Shown piece after piece: positions 38,815 through 51,300 of a stretch of 64,000 bases of DNA. Position 1 is the first letter of the stretch, and the number at the start of each line of letters is the position of its first letter. A model generated the notes under the pieces. That model was not told the DNA's origin. It saw nothing but the letters and a program-made list of their open reading frames with translations, and ran no database searches. A program made the translations under genes and the position numbers. The DNA comes from Monarcha castaneiventris obscurior (lineage: Eukaryota; Chordata; Aves; Passeriformes; Monarchidae): the NCBI GenBank assembly GCA_026261815.1, contig JAMPIT010000379.1:21175001-21239000 (forward strand). The letters run 5' to 3'.

Positions 38815-38904
38815 TTATAGGAAAATAATTGGAGGGTGTGTGGAGGGTGCACTGCTCTTTTATAGGAAAATAATTGGAGGGTGTGTGGAGGGTGCACTGC
38901 TCTT
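38815..38904 (+). repeat. 45 bp perfect tandem duplication
   Basis: The 45 bp unit starting TTATAGGAAAATAATTGG occurs at 38815-38859 and, identically, at 38860-38904. It contains GGAGGGTGTGTGGAGGGTGC, itself an internal near-repeat. Identity of the copies implies a recent event or an assembly duplication. Confidence 0.95.
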
Positions 38905-41039
38905 GGTTTGCATGCATTGAAATGTCCAAATTCATTACCAAATTCAGTCTCTTCTGTTAATAACTTTCATTACTCCAATTTGTAATTTGTCCTAATGAGC
39001 TGGTTTTTTTGGGGCCTCCACTCTCATAATGAAGTTATTACCTGAAAATCTCAACTTTAAGATTAAAAAAAGAAGTTTCATGCCATTCTGGTTGAGGAGC
39101 AAAGTTGAAAGTATAAAAATCCAGGAAGCAAATAAAAAGGACAGACAATATTAGAAGTTATATTATTTGCCATGAAATAGTAAATCCTATTTCTGTAGTT
39201 CTTATCATGATCTTAAGAACATGTTGGAAATTTTAGCATATTTGGGGATGTCTGCCTAGGAGGAAGTATTGTGATTTGGGTTTGAGTTTGTTTCCATGAG
39301 CAGATTGGTGTAAATCCACATTACATCCACATAGTTATTGTATGTGACTTTCTCACAAAAATTGATTCCTCTTGGGAATTCTAATCTGCACAAATTGACT
39401 TAGCTTTTTTCCAGAACTTTTCAGAAGTTTGCCTGTATTGTACTTGAATTCTTTTATGCAACTTCATAATAATGAAGATAGATAAAACCTCCCAGAATTG
39501 TTCCCTGTGTGCTACTTTTGCCTTTTTACTTCCGTATTTCGTCCACCTCCAAGGTGAGCATCAGAGGGTTAGACCACCATGTTCTGAAGAGGGACCCAAG
39601 CCAACATCCACCTCCTTGGTACTATGTTAAAGAGATGCGTCTTCTAGTCCCACAAAAATTAGGGAGTTCTTTTTTACAGAGAATGTGCCAGGACCTCTAT
39701 CTGAAGTTTTAACCCAGACAGCTGCATCCACCAGGCTTTTAAAATACAGCAATGTTTGTTTGCAGAAGAAATGCTGACTTAACCACAAATAAACTAACAC
39801 ATGGGTGCCCTTAATGGCTCTTGAAGCCAGAGCTGGTCAAAACACCAATCTAAATTACTTTTGGCTGCCTACAGATGGCTTGATCCTGCACACCAGCCTC
39901 CCATTCATCTATCTTCTGTAACAGATTTGTTTCCACAGTTTCATGATACCGCCTCCAGGACCTAATTAAGCTTTTTCATTTTGCTGTGCCTAAGTTTACA
40001 ACTTCTTGGTGCTTTTCCATTGCTAATTGTTTTGGGAACATGAAGTTGGGCAACCTAAGACCTCAAGACTGCCACAGGTTGTTGAGATCTGCATGTTTGT
40101 GGTGGGCTGCAATCTTCCCGTAAGAGATCCCACAAAAGAAAATTGGTTGATAAAATGTTGCATTCTTCCCCCACTCTCAGAAAGCAGCCAGAGGGGAGCA
40201 GACCTCTTGCTGTTGTAGTTTATGTCTCAAATGCAGGGAGAGAACAGTTCCTGTACTCCCTTGGTAAAGGCAATTCCATTTATCCTTCTTTCTATGCAAA
40301 ATGCATAGCAGAAAAGAAAAATCCACTCTCCTTTATTCCCTGTGCAAGACAAGAGTGTAATTTGTCACTGAAGTGATAGTAACATCTTTAATGAAAGTCT
40401 CTAATGGTATCATTCAGGAGCAAAAATTCATCAAGTATACAATCTATACAGATAAGAGTATCTGAATGCAATATTATAATTTTGGGCTGGAGTACAAAGT
40501 TGAATTTGAGATTTGTGTTGTCTTCCTTTTCCTCTTAGAAGTGAAGATAAAATCCTTAGGGAAAGCGTGAGATATTTGTTAGTGCTGAATGCTGAGTGAT
40601 AGCCTGTAAGGGCACAGGATGCTTCTCTCCAGAAATGTTATTTCCACACTTTTTGGGGTTTGTTCATATTCAACCTAAGCAAGACCGAGAGGTGTATGGA
40701 CTTTCTTTCCTTTTCATGTTATATAGCATTCATGTTCATGTAGGTTTAGTATAAAAAAGAAGTCATGCAAATGCTCAGAGCGCCTGGAAGGCTTTAATAT
40801 CAAAGGCAAGAATTTTGTTAAAAATCCACCACTGAAAATGCATCAAATTAACTTCATGCAGAAAAGTTTGAAAGATTCAGACTTAAAAAGACAAGGCAAG
40901 TCAAGAGTCTTGAAAAAAAGACATGGATACTGCAAAATGGTCACTGCAAAAATAACAACTGAGTGCCAGCTCATATTAAGTTCATCCTGCTTTGTGCAAA
41001 GGATGTATAATATTTTAAAAGCAATATATATTTAAAATG

Positions 41040-41300
41040 CCAACAGCTTTTAATTACCCACATCAGCTCGCCATATTTGACAATTTCATAATAGTAATGA
41101 TGCATAATTATCACCTCAACAAAACAGTTATCTTTCTCTCTAGATAATTGGATTGGTTATCCAATTATTAATCACCAGCTATTTCTTGTCAGCTGATTTA
41201 TAACAGCTATCTATATGTGAAAGTTTAGCACTTGATAAATTTCAGCTAATAATGCATGCAGATTTGTAACTGGTCATTGGTGTGAGCCAGAAAATTAAAA
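41040..41300. promoter_or_regulatory. Candidate conserved intronic enhancer-like block
   Basis: This stretch is dense in homeodomain-type cores (TAATTA, CAATTA, ATTAAT), has CAGCTG at 41191-41196 and contains a perfect inverted repeat at 41144-41168 (ATAATTGGAT, TGGTT, ATCCAATTAT). It is free of simple repeats and transposon signatures. Blocks of this texture in introns of neuronal vertebrate genes are often conserved regulatory elements, but conservation cannot be measured here, so the call is an inference. Confidence 0.3.
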
Positions 41301-44300
41301 TCTCATTTTGTAACACATAGAAAATACAGCATCTTTTAAGCCCTGTAGTAGTATTATATAGTGAATAGAGACCATAATTATTTTGTAACTGTGTTGCACA
41401 GTAGAAATTCTTTGAATTAATTCTTTTTAATATCTAACTATAATTACATGTAACTTCCTTAATAACATGTGGTCAATATAACTTCAACACATGCAGTGGT
41501 AGAAAATCCCATCACAGCAACTAAAAAGTTTGTCAAACATGTAAAAATATTTTTCTTCTCTGTTATATGTCTTTTAATAACGTGTCCCATATTGTTGAAT
41601 TCAGAAGAGACAGGGAGAGCGAAAGAGAAACAACTGATTTTTTCTGAGTCTAGTGACAAGAGATTCATTTATTGCCAGCTGCAAAGAATGGGATTATTTC
41701 TGGATAAGCGAGCAATAGCTCTTCAGTGAGATGGTCTTTGAAAATCCATGTGTTATATACATCTGGTTATCAGCTAAGATTCAATATATTGTCTGATTTT
41801 TCCATATTTTTCTTTTTTTTTTTTTTGATTGATAGTTTGCTATAAGCAGTATAAATTTAGGTGGAAAGCCCAGAGAGAAACATAAGTGAAAATTAATGCA
41901 CTGTATGTATTTATTTGATGATGAATAGTTGTCAGTCATAGAAGAAAGAGAGATACAAATAAAATTGGCACTAGTTAATGTATATATTTATATTCTTAGT
42001 AAACGTTAGAGGTCTGTATGAACTACTGCTTTCCTCACCAAGGTCCCCTTTCTAGAAAGTATTTGACAGTAGAAAATACTGAAAAGCCATGCTTTTTCCA
42101 AAAAACATCTTAATCACAGTAACTTTCAAACATTGGCACTTACTTCTACAAGACACAGAGTAATTTTGGTGGGCTCAGATTCCTGGAAGCACTTGGAAAT
42201 GCTTCTAAAATACAAAAAGTAAAATAAGTTAATTTCCTTCCAGAAGAATAGTTCTAAGATACATCAAATAACTTGAATATGTCACTCACATTTCTTCCTC
42301 TTGCTTAGCAGTATTTTCTTTCCTTCAAGCCATTTTGCAGATCTATAGGAAATTCCGCTCTCATACATTGGTTTGAGGGATCCCATTCTGCAGAAGTGAG
42401 ATAGTTTAAATAAAAGCCTAGTCTTTGCAGGGTCTGCTAGGATAATACACAGTACACTTCCAAAATATGGAAGTTTTTTCAATTCACAGTCAGTTTTTGT
42501 GGGGGTTTGGTTTGTTGTGGATTTTTTAATGGACAATAGGTTGTAAGGCACAAAACAGAATGTGCCAGAGGGCATCCTCTGTAACAAATTCCATCACTCT
42601 TTTTCCTCATCCTGGTTATCAGGTAACACCAGCAGAAGGAGCAAACACTGTTCCTACTGTTCCTACCCAGCTTCTGAAGAGAGAGAGCTAAAAAAATTAT
42701 TTCCCTTCAACAGAGGAAAAATACAAAAAGAGGAGATACTAGACTCATTTTGCTCTGTTATTATGACACCGATAAAACTACCAACCATAACGTAATCTTG
42801 TAACTCTTATTCATATTCAGGCCAGGTATTCAGGAGCTGTTTTCATGAAAAGCACAGGAGGACTGAACACACTTGACAATTATTTAAACTCATTGTTTAG
42901 ACCTCGGCAGTAATTTCTTATGCTTAAAACCACTCAGGCTCTCTGACTTAGGCAGGAAGTAGCAGATCTTCTGCTTTTGCAGAGAATATTCTTTAAAGCA
43001 TCAAACTCTTTGATTACCTGTGAGGTTTAGCCTGGAGGCAAGAGCCACATGTCAGGATTCTGCAAAGGCTCTTTACTGGGTGAGGCTTTCAGGGTAGTCA
43101 CAGAGAGACAGGAGGGATTTGGGGGATGGCAGTACATATGGATACTGGTGGAAGCCTCTGAGAATCTATACCATTTAATTTCAGCTAGTATTACTGACAT
43201 ACTTCTCTTCCAATTTTCCAAAGCCCACAAGGCTTAAGCTTTTCTGTGATTGCCTACTTCCCATTATTTTAAGACTCTGAAACAGGCATGAATACATCTA
43301 TTTTATAAATTTATAACTTTTTTTTTACTTGAAGCTTTCTCACAAGAAATGGTTACAAAGCCACAGAATTAATAATTTTGGTCCATTCCTGTGACTGAAT
43401 TTTTCAGTGGCTTTGTGACATTACTCAATGTTTAAAGATCCTAGATTATGTACTTTTTCTACTGATCAGCAATCTAAATCTAATTATTTTATGGTTTCCC
43501 TATTTGCCTGATTTTTTCATTCTACATCACTTTCACACATAGAGCAATATATATATATATTACACAGAAAACAGATTAATCAATTTAGCCAAAAAAATGT
43601 TATTTTACTAATTCCTCGTTCCTAAATTTACTTTCATTTGCAATAAACTCAACAGACATTCACCTTAATAAATTCTTTTTCCCCTCTCTGACCTTAATAA
43701 TATCAGTAGCAATGTTCTTCATTATTGCGAAAAGGCAAGAGCATGAGATCACTCTTTTTATCTTCTGGTTATTCTGTTTCCCATTCCCTTTTTTTTATTG
43801 TCTATTATGTCTGTCTTCCAAGACTTCCTTTTCACTAACAATTCTAGAAAAACAATCGATATAATTTATGTGTTGGTTTAATTATGAACAATTCCTCAGC
43901 ACTGAATATTTGTACTCTCACCTATGTACGAGATAGGTGGGAGGTTTTCTAGACGAGGGTAAAAATTATGCGCAAGAGAAAGTTCTGAAGGAAATTTAGG
44001 AGGCTGAAATATTCAGGGAGTGTAGGAATGAAAAGAAATCTGGGAACACAAGAATAGAGAGGAAGGTTGAGGGAAAAGGACAACACAAAGAAACAAAAAG
44101 GGAGATTATTTTCTTACAATGGAAGATGGAGGGAGGAAGAAGGACGGTATTTGGGGCATATTTGCCCCATTTGCCATATTTGGGTATTTGGGCATGTACC
44201 CTCACTGTGGAACAAAACAATTTACATCAAATTAGCTTGTTTATTCCCAAACAGCAGTGACTGACCCACGTGTTATAGAAAATAGTTTTTGAAAAGGTCT

Positions 44301-46502
44301 ATGTTAGCAGTATTCCTATTTCCTGTTTCTGAGGTATCGACATAGCATCTTGCCCCAGCAGTCTATATGGGCTTCTGTGAATATTCAGTATGAATAAGCT
44401 TGCTGTGGCAGTCATGTGTGGAAATATCATGAGATATTTCACAACACATCAGAAAATTGAGACAGTTTTCATCCTTCTTATGTTGCATATGAAAGACTTT
44501 ATTTATTTTCACAAGTTTCCAGATCATTACAAAGAAGTTTTATTTCAATATCTTCCCCTCGATAGATATATTGGAGGATATAGCAATTCCAAATTTTCAT
44601 ATTTTGAGTTTCAAATTCCCTATAATGCTGTGCGAATCACTCAGCCTGTGTCTACCCTTTGCTCTTCTGCCTGTGTTTCTCTAACTACTTTTGTACAATA
44701 GTCACAGTCGAAACTCCTCTTAACATTAAGTTTTTAGCATGCTAGGCCTTAAACAAATAGTCAGAGGGGATCTGATGGCTAATCCCTCTGATTCCATGCT
44801 TGAAATCAGTTTGATCTTTTCCACCAGAAACTGAAAATTTGAGACTGATCCCTCTAACCTAACATCTTACTTGCACTTGAGCTACAAGAGAGAGATATGC
44901 TTAAAAGACAACCTCAGAAAGACAGCCAGAGCTGCTATGTGAGCTTTTACTTGACAGTCCACTTCCCACCCTTCTGCAGAAATACAATTGGCAGCTCCTT
45001 GATAAAGAGACTACTTTTGGCGTTCGATCTGTTCAACTACGATCATAGCAATCAATCAGTGGACTTGCTTCAAAAGTCCACTGCTCCACACCAGTCTGTG
45101 TATACATTGGCTTTCTAAACTGTAAAATTAGGAGAAAGAGAGGAGGCAGTGCAGAAAGAGGCACGTCAGAAAGAAACATTGCTTATGCAGAGAAAATTTG
45201 AACTTTCCAATGTCTCTCTCTTGTTTGTTAAAGATTTTTAAAAAGATAATGAGCTTCAGGCAAGGAGTTATTGTCTTTAGTGCTGCGGTGTTAAGAGCCT
45301 TGTGTGTGATACTAAGGAACAACTACTCTTGCTTTGCTGGATCGATCAGCTGTGAATTAACATACCATGGTATAACCCTAATTTGAAATAAAATCACAGT
45401 GTGTCCTGACATTAGGCAAGCTTTCAATTAGTAAAATGAATTGTATCATAGATTGTTTCCTACAAATTTAGCTTGGATTGAGATTTGCCCTTGTTAAAAA
45501 ACCACTTTCTAACTGCATGGGTATAATGCCTTTACGCAACATTATTTGAAAAGAAGCATGACTATGTCAAAGATATTTATGATCATATTCAGTAGTCTCT
45601 GTTTGGCCCAAACTGATGTTAATGTCAAGGGTCTTGATTTTGGCTGTTTTGATTTCAGGTTCTTCGGGGGATATTTTTGCTTAGTTCTAATTATGAACTG
45701 CAGTTCAAAACCACTATGTAGCTACTCATTGAGTTCAGGGATTTTTTTTATCTCAGGTTCAGGCCAGATACTTATAAGTCTCACCATTCTTCAAGCTAAA
45801 GTGCAAATTTTTCAACATCAGCCATACACACTCTATGTGTATGCAGAGGTGTAACAAGTTATAACAACTTTGCTGCTGATGTAGCTCAAAAAAAAAAAAA
45901 GGGAATTAGGCCAAATTCTGCTTTGCCAATAGTAGAATAAGTTTTATTTCTAACAGTTTAATTTCTGTCCTTGAAATTCTTTCATTTCTAAAGTCTTCAG
46001 CTTTGGTTCTGAAATCATTTAAGGATCAGTTTTGCTCAATAAAATTAAATCCTTCACAACATATTAGAGCATAATTAAAAGTTGGAGAATAAGCCTTAAA
46101 TGTGAAGTAGAAATAACAGAGTGAATCTGTCATGCATGACCAGCAACTGACAGTTGACATTGTTATGGCAGTGACTCTTGCTCATGCCAAAGCATTTCTT
46201 TAATTTGAAAAGTATAAATGGATTTCTAACAAATACAGAGTTTTTTTTTTTTCTTTTCAGTTGCCTCTAATCCTGTATACAAAAAGAAAAACCCAAACAA
46301 AAACCAAATCCAAAACCAAACAAACTTTCTGAGCTCTCCACACTTGAATGTTGAATCCTGTAGCCTTTATTCTTAAGGATAAGGATGGAAGATTGAATCA
46401 GCTGCCATCCTGTAGCCAGCTACTTTTATCAAACATTTTGATAGCCAAACAGATAGACACCAGATAGTTGTAAGTTCCAACAGTTATAAACTTTCTTGGG
46501 AG

Positions 46503-47145
46503 GACAGAATGAATGGACCTTAAAGATCATCTATTTCCAACTAGTGCCACCCACTAGATGAGGTTGCTCAAAGCCCCATCCAATCTGGCCTTGAACACTT
46601 GCAGAGATGAAGCATCCACAACTTGTCTGGGCAGCCAATTCCAGTGTCTCAACATCCTCACAGCAAATTTCTTCCTAGTATCTAATTTGAATCTACCCTC
46701 TTTCAGTTTAAAGCCACTCCCTCTTGTCCTATCAGGTAGTGACATGCCTTTGTCAGAAGTCCCTCTCCAGCCTTCTTGTAGGGACTTTTAGGTACTGGAA
46801 GGGTGCTAAAAGGTCTCCCCCATGTCTTTTCTTCTTCAGGTTCAACAGCCCCAACTCTCTCATCCTGTTTCATAGGAGGGGTGCTCCAGCCCTGTGATCG
46901 TCTTCATGTCCCTCCTCTGGACTTGCTCCAAAAGGTCCCCATCCCTCTTTTGTTGGAAACAGCAGAACTGGATGCAGTGCTCCACATGGGATCTCATGAG
47001 AGCAGAATAGAGAGGGAGAATCACCTCCCTCACCTGCTGGTCATGTGTTTTTTTGATGAAGCCTAGAAATACAGTTGGCTCTGTGGGCTTTGAGTACACA
47101 TTGCTGACTCATATAGAGTTTCTTTTCAACCAACACTGGATACCT
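46503..47145 (-). mobile_element. CR1 LINE, antisense, 0.64 kb
   Basis: The left end shows GGACCTTAAAGATCATCTA, the reverse complement of the CR1 3' end. It continues through AGGTTGCTCAAAGCCCCATCC, TGGGCAGCC and the reverse-transcriptase C-terminal region (CTGGATGCAGTGCTCCACATG), and ends near ACATTGCTGACTCATA. The terminal octamer repeats are missing. Open frames on either strand here (46554-46745 minus, 46860-47099 minus) are decayed CR1 coding remnants. Confidence 0.92.
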
Positions 47146-48253
47146 TTTGCCAGAAGCACTTATTTACCAGAAGTATCTACTAGATATGGCCTTGTTTATT
47201 TTCTTGCCATCTAAATCAAGGGACAGAAAGTAAAGGAACAACAAATAGTCAGAATGAAAAATTACCAACTTTCAGACTGCATTTTTCACATGAACTGTTT
47301 GTTCTGAACTATTTGAAAGTAGCTAATACCTTCACAGAAATTAGGATCAACATACAAAGGAGGAAAACTGACACATTTCTCAAATAATCTAATTCATACT
47401 GCAGATCTATCCTTTTTTTTGTGTACAAATGGATAGAGGATGGAAATGGAAGCTACATCTTCTGAGACAGTGAAGTTGTTGGAACAAAACTGGAGCTCGA
47501 TATTGTGGTTTATACACCAGTATTGTGTCAAAATGTTCCCATTTCTTTGGGAGAGATGGAGGAACCTGAGAGTTATTGAATGAGGCTTTGTTTCCTTGCA
47601 AAATGAGTCTTTTCACTTATATACACACACATATTAATCATGGTTTTACTTTAAATCTGGAATCAAGTATGGCTTGGTTTCAAGTTGACCTTGTCTAGGT
47701 GTCAGTAGTTAGGTGCATTTCATATTCTGGATGATTCTTTATAGGCTATAAAACTGTCTTTCTGCATAGAGCATTCACAGAAAAATAAAATTCCAGCCAT
47801 TTAATTGTATAACGATGAGTAATGGTAATGTGGTTTTGCTGGGAGAATGCAAAAATCATGCAAGGGGAGTTCAGGAAGAAGGTAACAGAGTGGGAAGGAG
47901 GAGTCAGAGAGAGAAACCTTAACAGCGTTCATTCCTTCACAGAATCTTGTTGTTTGGGAAGAGATGCTGGAAGCAATTCTCAGCACTAAATTGTTTTCGT
48001 AGCTTAATTCAATAGACTATCTAAAATGAATTTTGGTCTAAGGTGTGCCTGTATTGTTAACTTCTAATGTGCATTTCCCACAAAGGTAAACCACTTGAAG
48101 TGAAACTTTCTTGAAATGTTTACTAGACATGGTGTATAACAGTGCAAGCAGAGCCCTCATCTGTCAGGGACTGTGACCACATAATCCAGGGAAAAATGTT
48201 ACAGAAAATAGCAATAATGGAAGCATAAAGCTCCATGAGCCCTATTTTATGCA

Positions 48254-48362
48254 AATCATAGAATCACAGAATGGTTTGGCTTGGAAGGGACCTTAAAGAT
48301 TGTCTAGTTCCAATCTCCCCTGCCACAGGCAGGGGCAACTTCCACTGGATCAGGTTGCTTAA
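48254..48362 (-). mobile_element. CR1 LINE, antisense, short 3' end
   Basis: About 110 bp carrying AATCATAGAATCACAGAATGG, GGAAGGGACCTTAAAGAT and ATCAGGTTGCTT, the reverse complement of the CR1 3' terminus. It is strongly 5' truncated, as is typical for CR1. Confidence 0.93.
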
Positions 48363-51300
48363 GTATTAGTATTATGTAACAGGCAATAACAATCATCTAA
48401 TGAATTTTTCCTATCGGCTGAAAGCAAGTTGTCAAAATGTCAAACTCTGCAATTGTTCCTTGGAGCTTAAAACAGCAATATGAACGAGTGTCCAGGAGAG
48501 GTACTGTAACATCCAGCAAGTGCAAGGGAGAAGAAGAAGGGAAGATCCCATAAAAAAAATACTGAATCCCCCAAATTTTCTGTGGGTTGGCTCTTTTATT
48601 TTTTTTCTTTTTAAGATATAGGAGCCAGAGGGGATCATTAGTTTACACTCAATTCTGCTACCAAAATATTTCACAGAGTCTACAACATGTCATTTAAAAA
48701 ATGTGACTATTTTATTTTAAAGGAGTTTAGACACAGGAAAATCGTACAACCTGAAACCAAAAATGTAACCTAATTAAACTCTACATTGAATAAGCTCCTT
48801 AAAAAATCCTCAGTGAGGGAGAGAGAAAATGATTAGCACCCCATATTGTTAGGTTTCCTGACAGTGAACCAGGGAGTGGAGCACACCCTTAGAATGTGGA
48901 GGTGATCGTAAAGAAATGTGCCAAGCAGAGTAAAGCAGGAGAGTATCCAGACTGCAGTCTTCCATGGCATGGAAGGTAGGAGCACAACTGAATGAGGAAA
49001 CCTGAGAAAGATCCCACCCTATGCAAAATGGACACTCCTCAAGAGACAGGCACAGAACCTCAGTTCTTGAGTTGGCTGAGACACTAGAAAAGTAGACAAA
49101 AGAAACCAGTATGAGGGTTCTCTAAGGGGAAAAAGGTCTCTTAGTCAGTGTCAAACAATGCTTCCTGTAACTTAGAAAGGATGTATAGAAAATTTTCAAC
49201 TAGATGATTCATACTTGCCTCATACCTGCATGACAAAAAATCAGCAGCTCTTCCATATGCCCAACACTGTATAGGGAAACTGCAATACCAGTATCATGAC
49301 AAGCCATCAGTCCTTTTTGCCACGTACTACACAGGTGAGTCATCTGGGACAAAAACCCTTTCCCTTAGGAGAATAAATATAATGAAAAATCCAGACATAT
49401 ATTTAAGAGAAATAAATATGATCCCTTGATTTCAACAGCTTTATTTTGGATTTACATTGAGTTAATTCAGAGTGGTGACACTTGTATATCCTTCTGTAAA
49501 TTAAAAGGCTTTTCAACCAATATTTTAGGAATTCCCTTGATTTGTGACTTTTTGTTCCCTTATGCAAAATAAATCTTATTTTCTTCACAGTGTATGCAGA
49601 AAGTGAATGAACACAAGGTCTTCCAAAGCACTGAAGTAATAGGAATATCTGTTAGAAATCATGGAAAGTGTTGTCAACATAGCACTGGTGTAGAGGATAC
49701 ACAGTCGATTGTGTGATGCACAACTTCCATTTCCACTCATCTCTGACCAGACTAGAATTGAATCCAGTTCTATGCTAGGTTATAGAAGAATATCCTTATC
49801 AGATGCACTTCCCATATCCATCTACCATGGAAATTTTGCATAGTGGGACAGGAGTACAAGAATGCTTTTTAGATTCACAGTATCTGGTATCTTCATTTAT
49901 ATTGTAACTGCACTTGCAAAGCACACTCTTGGAAAAACAATCAGTATGTCTTGACTTCACAAGCCGTACTCAGGACACTGAAAGTTCGGTTTCTTTCATG
50001 TCTCCATTTTGCTGCTTTAAACCTTGAGTTGCTCAATCCAAAATAATTAAATTACATCCGTAAACTTAATGTAAATGAGAACACAAATTTAATTTAAACC
50101 TTTTGACAGTTTGAAAAGTGGAGAGGAAAACATGTGATGCATTTTTCAAGATTTTTTTCTTTTACATGACCTCTGCCATCGTCACATTGTACTTAATTAA
50201 TCTTTTGTGAACCATGCTTTTGTGTTTCATTCAGTGCTTCTAAGACAGCTCCTCTAAAAAGTACATAAAGTTTCAGAGATCTGTTTTTGTAATCTTAAGT
50301 AGTTAGTCTTTCAGCTCCAGTGCTGCCACTATGATTTTAATTTAATCTGCTGCTCAGTGCAATGCTGTGAAAACACTAAACCCATCACTTAATCCTACAC
50401 CTGTCAATGACAGTCTGGTGGTGTTGTCAAACCAAGTCAAATGACACTCCTTCAATGTATACAATATTACTAACAAATTGGATAATCAATCACATGTGTA
50501 TAGTTTGACAGTAGTACCTTGAACACACTGAATTTAAAACAGATTTTTAAGAGGCAGGACCCACTTCTCATGTACTAAGGAAGAAAAAATACCATATGGA
50601 CATCAGACTGTAGAATTACAGGACACCTTGGGAAATAGTTCGGTCACTGGAAAACTTTTTCTTTGCATTATTGTGAAATTTTCCCATGGGAAACATAAAT
50701 AACTGCACATTACTTTAGATGACAGAAAAATAGTTTTTCAACAGAAGCAGAAAGGTCAGGGAGATATTAAGTAGGTTTACACTGGCATCTTTACTTTAAA
50801 AAGCTACTATTTTGTTTCTAAAGAGCATCAGTACAACATTGTTAAGCATAGGCCATACCTGCAGCCACAGTAAGTAGTTTTAATTAGGAGTAATTCTAAT
50901 ACTTAGCACTTAGCTGCACAGAAAATTGTTGGGGTTTAGTTCTGCCTGCATCACTGTTGTCTGTCTGGCTGCCATTAACAGCTCTGAAAACAGCTGATCC
51001 CCAGAGTCTGAATATTGATCTCAATGTCTTTGTTCTTGTCTGCTTCACAAGCCTTGCCTAATCCTCTACAGGAATATGTCTTAGTGATTTAATTACCTGA
51101 TTGTGTATTTGCAACTTTGAATATTTGCCCAAGTTTTGCCTAAAATTCAGGTTTCACAGTAAGTTAACAGTTTTCCCAAAGTATATTTTGCTGGGATAAA
51201 AGTTCTTGGAAGAGAGGATGAGAGTAGAGAAGGGACATATCTAGAGACAGAAAAAATAGAGCCTAATCATTTTGCAAATAAATTCTGCCTGGTGCCTGCA

